Shown one piece after another: positions 1 to 7,292 of a stretch of DNA of 38,360 nucleotides. The translations under genes and the position numbers were made by a program. The DNA comes from Christensenella sp. UBA4636. Lineage in GTDB: Bacteria; Bacillota; Clostridia; Christensenellales; Borkfalkiaceae. The DNA is taken from assembly GCA_002405915.1 (NCBI GenBank), contig DHMS01000034.1:1-38360 (forward strand), in the 5' to 3' direction. How positions within the stretch are numbered: position 1 is the first letter of the stretch; every line of letters begins with the position of its first letter. Under the pieces are notes generated by a model. It was not told where the DNA came from. It did no database searches and saw only the letters and a list, made by a program, of their open reading frames with translations.

Positions 1-31
1 GGTCAAATATATTGTATCAGGAGCTTTTTTA

Positions 32-1564
32 ATGGAACATCAAGTGGTTCTCGTAGTGGACTTCGGCGGGCAGTACAACCAGCTCATCGTAAGGAGAGTA
101 AGAAACCTTAACGTTTACGCCGTTATGATTTCGTCCGATACCTCTATAGAAAAAATTAAAAGTTACGACCCGAAAGGCATAATCTTTACGGGCGGACCCA
201 GCAACGTTAACGACGCGGACGCGCCTAAGGTTAACCCTGAAATATTCAATCTCGGCGTTCCCGTACTCGGCATTTGTTACGGAATGCAGTTGACTTCTTT
301 CATGCTCGGCGGCAACGTAATAAAAGCCGATATGCGCGAATACGGCAAGCGTGAAATCACTTATCACGACCACGTTTTGTTCGATGGTATCCCTAAGCAA
401 AACTTCTGCTGGATGAGCCATACCTGCAAAGTAGACGTCGCGCCCGAAGGGTTTTATTCCATCGCCGACACGCCGACTTGCAAATTTGCGGCGTTCGCCA
501 ATGACGAGAAAAAAATTTACGGCGTGCAGTTCCACCCGGAAGTCGTTCACACGGCTAACGGCAACGACATTTTGCGCAACTTCCTTTACAAAATTTGTAA
601 GGTAAAGGGCGACTGGACGATGAACAACTTTGCGGAAGAGCAAATAAAGCTTATCCGCGAAAAAGCCGCGGGCAAAAAAGTGCTTTGCGCGATGAGCGGC
701 GGCGTTGACAGCGCGGTTGCGGCAACCCTCGTTCATAAAGCGATAGGCAATCAATTGACTTGCGTGTTCGTAGACACCGGGCTTTTGAGAAAGAACGAAG
801 CCGACGGGGTTATGAAGGTCTTTAAGGACGATATGGGCATGAACCTTTTAAAAGCCGACGCGGGTGAATTGTTCCTTACGAGGCTCAAAGGCGTAACCGA
901 CCCCGAAACAAAGCGCAAAATAATAGGCAAAACGTTTATAGACGTTTTCGCCGAAGAAGCAAAAAAAATAGGCGCGGTGGACTACCTCGTTCAAGGCACC
1001 ATTTACCCGGACGTTATCGAAAGCGGGCTTAACAAAAGCTGCGTTATAAAGAGCCATCACAACGTAGGCGGGCTTCCGTCGGTCGTTGACTTTAAGGAAA
1101 TAATCGAACCGCTTCGTCAACTTTTTAAAGACGAAGTAAGGGCTGTCGGCAAAGAAATCGGCTTGCCCGAAAATATCGTTATGCGCCAACCGTTCCCCGG
1201 TCCCGGGCTTGCGGTCAGAATAATCGGCGACATTACGCCCGAAAAAGTCGCGCTTTTGCAAGACGCGGATTACATTTTCCGCGAAGAAATCGCGCATGCG
1301 GGGCTTGACAGAGAAATCTGGCAGTACTTTGCGGTGCTTACGGGCATGCGCTCGGTAGGCGTTATGGGCGACGAAAGAACTTACGACTACACGATAGCTT
1401 TGCGCGCGGTCACGAGCGTTGACGGCATGACGGCAGACTGGGCGGACATTCCGCATCATGTTTTGCAGAAGATATCTTCTCGCATAGTAAACGAAGTAAA
1501 GAACGTAAACAGAGTAGTTTACGATATAACTTCCAAACCGCCGGCAACCATTGAATGGGAGTAA
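32..1564 (+). CDS. guaA: GMP synthase (glutamine-hydrolysing)
   Basis: Converts XMP to GMP using glutamine and ATP in the cytoplasm, the last step of guanylate synthesis. The N-terminal class I glutamine amidotransferase domain has GGPSNV (residues 54-59), nucleophile Cys82 in GICYG, and His168/Glu170 in QFHPE. The ATP pyrophosphatase domain has the SGGVDS loop at 222-227. The C-terminal dimerisation domain ends in the family-typical KPPATIEWE. Its length of 510 aa is normal. The ATG is preceded by CAGGAG (18-23) at good spacing. It lies near purB-purA, so three late purine genes sit together, but glnA on the opposite strand separates them. Its promoter lies left of the window. Confidence 0.98.
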   Translation: MEHQVVLVVDFGGQYNQLIVRRVRNLNVYAVMISSDTSIEKIKSYDPKGIIFTGGPSNVNDADAPKVNPEIFNLGVPVLGICYGMQLTSFMLGGNVIKADMREYGKREITYHDHVLFDGIPKQNFCWMSHTCKVDVAPEGFYSIADTPTCKFAAFANDEKKIYGVQFHPEVVHTANGNDILRNFLYKICKVKGDWTMNNFAEEQIKLIREKAAGKKVLCAMSGGVDSAVAATLVHKAIGNQLTCVFVDTGLLRKNEADGVMKVFKDDMGMNLLKADAGELFLTRLKGVTDPETKRKIIGKTFIDVFAEEAKKIGAVDYLVQGTIYPDVIESGLNKSCVIKSHHNVGGLPSVVDFKEIIEPLRQLFKDEVRAVGKEIGLPENIVMRQPFPGPGLAVRIIGDITPEKVALLQDADYIFREEIAHAGLDREIWQYFAVLTGMRSVGVMGDERTYDYTIALRAVTSVDGMTADWADIPHHVLQKISSRIVNEVKNVNRVVYDITSKPPATIEWE

Positions 1565-1650
1565 GGGGCTTCGCTAAAGCGAAGTGATGTTGCGACTTCG
1601 TCGCAGTGGTGTTCGCCTAAAGGCGAGTGATGAGTGGCGTTGTCGCGGTT
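1565..1650 (+). repeat. Hairpin-GTGATG repeat modules downstream of guaA
   Basis: Three consecutive small hairpins are each followed by GTGATG or GTGGTG. Module 1 pairs CTTCGCT (1569-1575) with AGCGAAG (1578-1584), then GTGATG. Module 2 pairs TGCGAC (1591-1596) with GTCGCA (1600-1605), then GTGGTG. Module 3 pairs TCGCC (1613-1617) with GGCGA (1622-1626), then GTGATG. A degenerate fourth follows. The stem sequences differ but the spacer is conserved. The same design recurs at 9781-9958. No T-tract follows, so these are not simple terminators. Confidence 0.7.
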
Positions 1651-1661
1651 ATTAAAAAACG

Positions 1662-1689
1662 CAAAAAAAGTGATATCATTTTGATATCA
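1662..1689 (-). terminator. Possible second glnA terminator (double TGATATCA)
   Basis: On the minus strand, TGATATCA, AAA, TGATATCA form an AT-rich hairpin followed by C and seven T residues. It lies after the 1705-1736 stem and could back it up. Each arm is also a palindrome on its own, so a protein-binding site is an alternative. Confidence 0.45.
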
Positions 1690-1704
1690 TAAAAAAGCAA
1701 TTTA

Positions 1705-1736
1705 AAAGCGTTCGGCTTTAATAAGTCGAACGCTTT
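1705..1736. terminator. Bidirectional terminator between guaA and glnA
   Basis: A perfect 10-bp stem, AAAGCGTTCG (1705-1714) with CGAACGCTTT (1727-1736), has a 12-nt loop. It lies exactly between the convergent guaA and glnA genes. The T-tracts are imperfect on both sides. Confidence 0.65.
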
Positions 1737-1755
1737 AACTTTGTGTAATTTTAGT

Positions 1756-3843
1756 TTATCTTACGCCGAAGAGAAGGTCGCCGTAAGTGGGGTACGGCCA
1801 GTAAGCGGTCGGAACGACTACTTCGGCTTTGTCAACCCATTTGCGGAGCTTAGCCATAGCGGGGATAACTTTTTCAGCAAAGTACTTGGCTGCTTCGTAA
1901 GCTTCTTCGGGCGCGCCGTCTACGAGTTTTTCAAGCTCTTTCATGGCGTGGTAAGCGTTGCCGGAGCATTCGCTCAAATCGACGAGAACGTCCTTTTCGT
2001 AGTCGAGGTTAAGGTCCTCGAATATTTCGACCTTTTCGGAAATGGAAGAGGCAAGGTCGGTCGTGTAGGACGAGATAGCGGGGAGGATATCCTTTTTAGC
2101 CATTTCAACCATTGTACGAGCTTCGATATTGACAGTCTTGACGTAATTTTCGAGCAAGATTTCGCAACGCGCTCTGACTTCCGTTTCGGTGTAAACGCCG
2201 TTTTCGGTGAAAAGCTTAATGTTCTTTTCGTCGAGCATATGCGGCAAGCAGTCGGGAGTTGTCGGGTAGTTGGAAAGACCTCTTCTCGCGGCTTCTTCGA
2301 GCCAAGCTTTGTCGTAGCCGTTGCCGTTGAAGATAATTCTCTTGTGGGCAAGGTAGGTGTCTTTGACGATATCGTGGAGAGCCGCCGTAAAGTCGGTAGC
2401 TTTTTCAAGCGTTTCGGCAAATCCTTTCAAAACCTCCGCAACCGCGGTGTTCAAAACGGTGTTGGTTTCCGCGATGGAAGCGTTTGAGCCTAACATTCTG
2501 AATTCGAACTTATTGCCCGTGAAAGCGAAAGGCGAAGTACGGTTTCTGTCTGTCGTATCCTTGATTATGTAGGGAATAGCGTCGACGCCGACGAGCATGC
2601 GTGTTTTCTTTTTGCCGCTGAATGTCGAATCGTCTTTGGCGATTGCTTCCAAAACTTCGGTGAGTTCGCTTCCGAGGAAGATAGAAACAACCGCTGGTGG
2701 AGCTTCGTTCGCGCCTAAACGGTGGTCGTTGCCGGCGGAAGAGGCGGAAATTCTCAAAAGGTCTTGATATTCGTCAACCGCTTTGATGACGGCGGAGAGG
2801 AACACGAGGAACTGCGCGTTGTCGAACGGCGTGTCGCCCGGTTCGAGAAGGTTAACGCCCGTATCCGTGGACATAGACCAGTTGTTGTGTTTGCCGCTTC
2901 CGTTTACGCCGTCGAAAGGCTTTTCGTGGAGGAGGCAAACCATACCGTGCTTTTTAGCGACCTTGCGCATAACTTCCATCGTGAGCTGGTTGTGGTCGCA
3001 AGCGATATTAGTTGTCGTAAAGATAGGCGCAAGCTCGTGCTGAGCGGGTGCGACTTCGTTGTGTTCGGTTTTGGCGAGAACGCCGAGCTTCCAGAGTTCT
3101 TCGTTGAGTTCTTTCATGAATTCTTGAACTCTCGGCTTAATCTGACCGAAATAATGGTCTTCGAGTTCTTGACCCTTAGGAGCTTTCGCGCCGAAAAGCG
3201 TTCTGCCCGTATAGATAAGGTCTTCTCGCTTGTCGTAAAGCTCTTCGGGAATAAGGAAATATTCCTGTTCGGGTCCGACCGTCGTTTTGACGGAATTTGC
3301 GCTCGTGCCGAAAAGTTTCAAAATTCTCAAAGACTGTTTGTTGACGGCTTCCATAGAACGAAGAAGCGGGGTCTTTTTATCGAGCGCTTCGCCGCTATAA
3401 GAGCAGAAAGCCGTAGGAATGCAAAGTATACCGTCCTTTATGAACGCGTAAGAGGTGGGGTCCCAAGCCGTATAGCCCCTTGCTTCGAAGGTTGAGCGAA
3501 GTCCGCCGGAGGGGAAAGACGAAGCGTCCGGCTCGCCTTTAATGAGTTCTTTGCCCGAAAATTCCGCAATAACTCTGCCGTCGCCGTTGGGAGAAATGAA
3601 GCTGTCGTGTTTTTCGGCGGTTACGCCCGTCATAGGCTGGAACCAGTGGGTGAAATGAGTTGCGCCTTTTTCCGTTGCCCAATCCTTCATAGCCGAAGCT
3701 ACTACGTTCGCGACCGACGAGTCGAGCGGAACGTTGTTAGTGATTGTTTTACGGAATGCTTTGTAGGTGTCTTTTGGTAGACGGGTTTTCATAACTTCGT
3801 CGTTAAAAACGAGGCTGCCGAAAAGTGTGCTTAAATTTTCCAT
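1756..3843 (-). CDS. glnA: Glutamine synthetase type III
   Basis: ATP-dependent ligation of ammonia to glutamate, the main ammonia-assimilating step. The 695-aa length is that of the GSIII (GlnN) class and well above the ~450 aa of GSI. Catalytic motifs are GPEQEYFL (190-197), a TEHNEVAPAQHELAP stretch (259-273) and KPFDGVNGSGKHNN (308-321), which form the metal, ammonia and glutamate sites. An in-frame ATG lies 69 nt further upstream, but the ATG at 3843 is chosen because AGGAG (3853-3857) sits just before it and MENLSTLFGSLVF looks like a normal GSIII start. The gene stands alone with its own consensus promoter and a structured leader, so it is probably regulated by nitrogen state. The class is clear; the symbol glnN would also be acceptable. 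Confidence 0.96.
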   Translation of the reverse strand: MENLSTLFGSLVFNDEVMKTRLPKDTYKAFRKTITNNVPLDSSVANVVASAMKDWATEKGATHFTHWFQPMTGVTAEKHDSFISPNGDGRVIAEFSGKELIKGEPDASSFPSGGLRSTFEARGYTAWDPTSYAFIKDGILCIPTAFCSYSGEALDKKTPLLRSMEAVNKQSLRILKLFGTSANSVKTTVGPEQEYFLIPEELYDKREDLIYTGRTLFGAKAPKGQELEDHYFGQIKPRVQEFMKELNEELWKLGVLAKTEHNEVAPAQHELAPIFTTTNIACDHNQLTMEVMRKVAKKHGMVCLLHEKPFDGVNGSGKHNNWSMSTDTGVNLLEPGDTPFDNAQFLVFLSAVIKAVDEYQDLLRISASSAGNDHRLGANEAPPAVVSIFLGSELTEVLEAIAKDDSTFSGKKKTRMLVGVDAIPYIIKDTTDRNRTSPFAFTGNKFEFRMLGSNASIAETNTVLNTAVAEVLKGFAETLEKATDFTAALHDIVKDTYLAHKRIIFNGNGYDKAWLEEAARRGLSNYPTTPDCLPHMLDEKNIKLFTENGVYTETEVRARCEILLENYVKTVNIEARTMVEMAKKDILPAISSYTTDLASSISEKVEIFEDLNLDYEKDVLVDLSECSGNAYHAMKELEKLVDGAPEEAYEAAKYFAEKVIPAMAKLRKWVDKAEVVVPTAYWPYPTYGDLLFGVR

Positions 3844-3872
3844 GTGAAGCGTCTCCTTAAAAATAAAATAGG

Positions 3873-3922
3873 GGGTAATCCGCCCTAAGGCGGTCTTACC
3901 CCGAGCCGCCAACGGGCTTCGA
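3873..3922 (-). promoter_or_regulatory. Structured glnA leader, possible attenuator
   Basis: In the minus-strand leader, GGGTAA (3901-3896) pairs with TTACCC (3878-3873) around an inner CCGCC/GGCGG helix with a short TTA-containing loop. The hairpin is followed by CCTATTTTATTTTT and then the AGGAG of glnA. An upstream GGCGG (about 3903-3907) could instead pair with the same CCGCC, giving two mutually exclusive folds. This matches the layout of a transcription attenuator, though the T-tract is interrupted. No known riboswitch class was recognised. Confidence 0.5.
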
Positions 3923-3938
3923 AAAAAATATTGTACGC

Positions 3939-3968
3939 ATTATAATGCCGCCGCCCCTATTTTGTCAA
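3939..3968 (-). promoter_or_regulatory. Sigma-A promoter of glnA
   Basis: On the minus strand a perfect TTGACA (3968-3963) is followed after 18 nt by a perfect TATAAT (3944-3939). The predicted start is near 3932, giving a leader of about 90 nt. Confidence 0.85.
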
Positions 3969-4177
3969 CTATTTTTAATTAAAAAATTTTAGTTTTTTTT
4001 AACTTTTTTTTCAATGCCGATTTCTGCATTTCTCGTCAAAAATTTTATGTCTAAATTGCACAAATGGTTCGTATAGTTTACCTATATGATTTTCCTATTA
4101 AAACGGTATAAGAAAAAATTATAATAAATATAAAAAACAGCTATGCTTTTTTAGGTGCAAATATAAAAATTTTGTGA
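3969..4177. other. AT-rich divergent intergenic region glnA/purB
   Basis: About 210 bases between two divergent promoters, very AT-rich with long T runs near 3992-4011. I see no ORF with an SD sequence, no RNA gene and no clear hairpin here. Confidence 0.6.
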
Positions 4178-4183
4178 TACAAT
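4155..4183 (+). promoter_or_regulatory. Probable promoter of purB-purA
   Basis: TACAAT (4178-4183) is preceded by TG at extended -10 position (TGATACAAT). Seventeen bases upstream is a weak -35 (GTGCAA, 4155-4160). The predicted start is near 4190. Confidence 0.5.
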
Positions 4184-4191
4184 ATATCTCG

Positions 4192-4207
4192 GTCGAAAGA
4201 TTTCGAC
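4192..4207 (+). promoter_or_regulatory. Palindromic operator candidate for purB-purA
   Basis: The perfect inverted repeat GTCGAAAGATTTCGAC has 7-bp arms and a 2-bp centre. It lies immediately after the predicted transcription start and would block initiation or early elongation if bound. The TCGAA core recalls Bacillus PurR boxes only loosely, so the regulator is unknown. It could also act as a small 5' RNA hairpin. Confidence 0.5.
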
Positions 4208-4234
4208 TTAATATATAATACGAACGGGGTGGCT

Positions 4235-5668
4235 ATGGCTTACGACGTTTACGAAAATCCGCTTTGCACAAGATATTCGGGCGAGCAGATGAAAAAACTT
4301 TTCTCGGCGGAAACCAAGTTTTCCTACTGGCGCAAACTTTGGGTCGCGCTTGCCGAAAGCGAAAAAAAGTTAGGGCTTGACATTACGGACGAACAGATTG
4401 CCGAAATGAAAGCGCATATCTACGACATAGACTTCGACAAGGCGAAAGATTACGAGTTTAAGCTCCGCCATGACGTAATGGCGCATATAAGGACTTACGG
4501 CGACGCCTGCCCTAAGGCTAAAGGCATAATTCACCTCGGCGCGACGAGTTGCTTCGTGGGCGACAACACCGATATTATAATTATGCGCGAAGGGCTTAGG
4601 CTTGTTAAAAAGCTTCTCGTAAGCTGCATATCCGCGGTCAGCGATTTTGCCGAAAAATACAAGGCAACGCCTACGCTTGCGTACACGCATTTTCAAGCGG
4701 CGCAGCCAACGACCCTTGGAAAACGCGCGACCCTTTGGATTAACGACCTTTTAAGCGACCTCGAAACGCTCGAATTCGAAGAGAAAAGGTTAAAGCTTTT
4801 AGGTTGTAAAGGCACTACCGGCACTTCCGCAAGCTTTTTTGAACTTTTCGACGGCGACGAGCAAAAGGTTAAAGAACTTGAAAAGCTTATAGCCGAAAAA
4901 TTCGATTTCGACTGCTGCGCGCCCGTGTCGGGGCAGACTTATTCGAGAAAAGTAGACTTCAACGTTTTGTCGGTTTTGTCCGGGATAGCTCAAAGCGCGG
5001 CGAAGTTTTCTTCCGATATCCGTCTTATGGCACATATGAAGGAATTCGACGAGCCTTTCGAATCGGGGCAGGTCGGCTCTTCCGCAATGGCATATAAGCG
5101 CAACCCGATGAGGTCCGAAAGAATAGCTTCTCTTTCTCGTTACGTCATATGCGATTTGATGAACCCCGCGGTGACGGCTGCTTCGCAATGGCTCGAACGC
5201 ACGCTTGACGATTCGGCAAATCGCCGTATAGCTATCCCGGAAGCCTTCCTTGCTATCGACGGAATTTTGTCCTTATATATAAATATAATAAGCGGCGGCA
5301 CCGTTTATCCTAAAATGCTCGAAAAACACCTTAAAGACGAACTGCCGTTTATGGCGACGGAGAATATCCTTATGTACTGCGTTAAAAAAGGCGGAGACAG
5401 GCAGGAACTCCATGAAGAAATACGCCGTCTTTCTGTGGAAGCGGGGTATAGGGTGAAAGCCGAAGGTAAAGAAAACGACTTGCTCGAAAAAATCGCCGAA
5501 GATAAAAGATTCAATCTCACTAAGGCGGAGCTCGACTCCATTGTGAGCGGCGAAAACTTTACCGGTTGCGCCGAAAAGCAAACGGAAGATTTTTTAACGA
5601 ATTACATTCGTCCCGTTCTCGATAAGCATATTGGCGACGCGGGCGTAAAAGTAGAAATAAAAGTTTAA
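4235..5668 (+). CDS. purB: Adenylosuccinate lyase
   Basis: Cleaves fumarate from SAICAR and from adenylosuccinate, acting in both IMP synthesis and AMP formation. Aspartase/fumarase superfamily motifs are clear: GATSCFVGDNTD (near 102-113), THFQAAQPTTLGKR (near 151-164) and the signature SSAMAYKRNP (near 282-291). Length is 477 aa. ATG 4235 is preferred; a GTG two codons earlier (4229) is in frame, and neither has a good SD (only GGGGTGG overlapping). purA follows after 19 nt, so the two enzymes that turn IMP into AMP are co-transcribed. Confidence 0.97.
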   Translation: MAYDVYENPLCTRYSGEQMKKLFSAETKFSYWRKLWVALAESEKKLGLDITDEQIAEMKAHIYDIDFDKAKDYEFKLRHDVMAHIRTYGDACPKAKGIIHLGATSCFVGDNTDIIIMREGLRLVKKLLVSCISAVSDFAEKYKATPTLAYTHFQAAQPTTLGKRATLWINDLLSDLETLEFEEKRLKLLGCKGTTGTSASFFELFDGDEQKVKELEKLIAEKFDFDCCAPVSGQTYSRKVDFNVLSVLSGIAQSAAKFSSDIRLMAHMKEFDEPFESGQVGSSAMAYKRNPMRSERIASLSRYVICDLMNPAVTAASQWLERTLDDSANRRIAIPEAFLAIDGILSLYINIISGGTVYPKMLEKHLKDELPFMATENILMYCVKKGGDRQELHEEIRRLSVEAGYRVKAEGKENDLLEKIAEDKRFNLTKAELDSIVSGENFTGCAEKQTEDFLTNYIRPVLDKHIGDAGVKVEIKV

Positions 5669-5687
5669 TATAAAGGAGTAAAACAAA

Positions 5688-6962
5688 ATGCTTACTGCAA
5701 TCGTAGGTATCAACTGGGGCGACGAGGGTAAGGGGCGCATAGTCGACCTTCTCTCCGAAAATTACGGAGTAGTGTGCCGTTATCAGGGCGGAAACAACGC
5801 GGGACACACCGTAGTAAACGACAAGGGTAAATTTATACTTAACCTGCTTCCGTCGGGTATTTTGCGCGACGACACGGTTAACGTTATGGGACCGGGAATG
5901 GTCATTGACCTCGAACACCTTTACGGCGAAGTAAAAAGACTGCGCGACGCGGGTATCGAAATAACGCCGGCTCACCTTAAAATAAGCGACAGAGCGACAA
6001 TTTGCATGCCGTATCACAAAATGCTTGACTGTCTTGAAGAGGACCGTCTTGCGGACAAAAAATTCGGTTCCACCCGCCGCGGTATCGCGCCGGTGTACGC
6101 CGATAAGTATATGAAAAAGACAATCCGCATTGGCGACTTGTTGCATTTTGACGAAATTGAAGCTAAGCTCCCCGGGATAGTCGAATGGAAAAACTTAACG
6201 GTGGTAGGCGGCTACAAAGCGGAACCCGTTAAAACGGAGGATATGCTCGAATGGCTGAAAACTTACGGCTTGCCGTTTAAAGATTATATCTGCGATACCA
6301 ACGAATTTTTGAATAACGCGATAGCCGAGGGTAAAAACGTTATGTTCGAAGCTCAGCTCGGCGCGCTTCGCGATATAGACTTCGGTATCTATCCTTACAC
6401 TTCGTCCTCCACGACTCTTGCGGCTTACGCTCCGATAGGTAGCGGCATTCCGTCCAAAAAGCTTGACAACACGGTGGGCATTATGAAAGCTTATTCAAGC
6501 TGCGTAGGCGAAGGTCCGTTTACTTGCGAACTTTTCGGCGAAGAAGGCAAAGCTTTGCGCGACGCGGGCGGCGAATACGGCGCGGCGACGGGCAGACCGA
6601 GAAGAGTAGGCGGTTTTGACGTTGTGGCTTCCCGTTACGGCATAGAAATGCAGGGAGCCGACGAAATTGCATTGACTAAGCTCGACGTGCTTTCTTACCT
6701 CGATAAAATTCCCGTATGCGTTGCGTACGAAGTAAACGGAGTGAGAACGGATAAGTTCCCGATGGGCAAGGCTCTTGCCGACGCGAAGCCCGTTTATATC
6801 TACCTCGACGGCTGGAAAGAAGATATTTCCAAAGTTCGTTCTTTCGGCGATTTGCCCGTAAACGCACAAAAATACGTCGCTTTTATCCGTGATACGCTCG
6901 GTTGCAACATTAAGTACGTTTCCGTCGGCGCGGCGCGTGACGAATACTTTGTTATGGACTAA
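5688..6962 (+). CDS. purA: Adenylosuccinate synthetase
   Basis: GTP-dependent condensation of IMP with aspartate to adenylosuccinate, the substrate of the upstream PurB. The N-terminal GINWGDEGKGRIVD (7-20) is the phosphate-binding loop; Asn9 stands where most homologues have Gln. NNAGHTVV and GRPRRVGGFD are further active-site segments. Length is 424 aa, as usual. The ATG has AAAGGAG (5673-5679) at ideal spacing. It is the second and last gene of the purB-purA operon, closed by the terminator near 7005-7050. Confidence 0.98.
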   Translation: MLTAIVGINWGDEGKGRIVDLLSENYGVVCRYQGGNNAGHTVVNDKGKFILNLLPSGILRDDTVNVMGPGMVIDLEHLYGEVKRLRDAGIEITPAHLKISDRATICMPYHKMLDCLEEDRLADKKFGSTRRGIAPVYADKYMKKTIRIGDLLHFDEIEAKLPGIVEWKNLTVVGGYKAEPVKTEDMLEWLKTYGLPFKDYICDTNEFLNNAIAEGKNVMFEAQLGALRDIDFGIYPYTSSSTTLAAYAPIGSGIPSKKLDNTVGIMKAYSSCVGEGPFTCELFGEEGKALRDAGGEYGAATGRPRRVGGFDVVASRYGIEMQGADEIALTKLDVLSYLDKIPVCVAYEVNGVRTDKFPMGKALADAKPVYIYLDGWKEDISKVRSFGDLPVNAQKYVAFIRDTLGCNIKYVSVGAARDEYFVMD

Positions 6963-7004
6963 AAACAATAAATTTTGTAATATCTAAATTTAACATAACT
7001 TTTA

Positions 7005-7047
7005 AAAACGGCTTTTGCGTAAGTTTGCGCGATAGCCGTTTTATCCA
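7005..7047 (+). terminator. Terminator of purB-purA
   Basis: A 9-bp perfect stem, AAAACGGCT (7005-7013) with AGCCGTTTT (7034-7042), and a 20-nt loop. The T residues lie partly within the 3' arm. Confidence 0.7.
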
Positions 7048-7198
7048 TATTTTGCGGTGTTTTTAGCGAAATAAAGCAAAAAGTGAACGGAATGGCGTAA
7101 TTTGTTCACAAAAGGCGATAAAATTTGCTTAAAGTTCTAAAATGTCGCAAATTCTTAAAATTTTGTCATGAATAATATGTGAAATTTTAAAATAGGTC

Positions 7199-7227
7199 TT
7201 GACAACGAGCGATTAGTGTTATATAAT
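7199..7227 (+). promoter_or_regulatory. Consensus sigma-A promoter of the GPH transporter gene
   Basis: TTGACA (7199-7204), 17-nt spacer, TATAAT (7222-7227). Both hexamers match the consensus exactly, so high basal strength or control by a repressor is expected. The predicted start is near 7234. Confidence 0.85.
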
Positions 7228-7292
7228 AAATACATAGTCTGTTAAAATAAATATATTGCGGGCTAAATAAGTATTATTTAAGTGAGACTTTT

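Larger units (their letters stand above)
6963..7292. other. Intergenic region purA to transporter gene
   Basis: This 330-base gap holds the purA terminator (7005-7050), an AT-rich stretch without ORFs, a consensus promoter (7199-7227) and a short AT-rich inverted repeat, TAAATAA/TTATTTA (7264-7280), near the next start codon. Nothing else was recognised. Confidence 0.6.

Noticed and set aside
1741..2487. Long open frames antisense to glnA and several other genes
   Set aside because: They are shadows of real genes: no SD, compositionally odd translations, and the sense frame carries clear family motifs.
3844..3912. Longer N-terminus for GlnA
   Set aside because: It would translate through the leader hairpin and has no SD, whereas ATG 3843 has AGGAG at proper distance.
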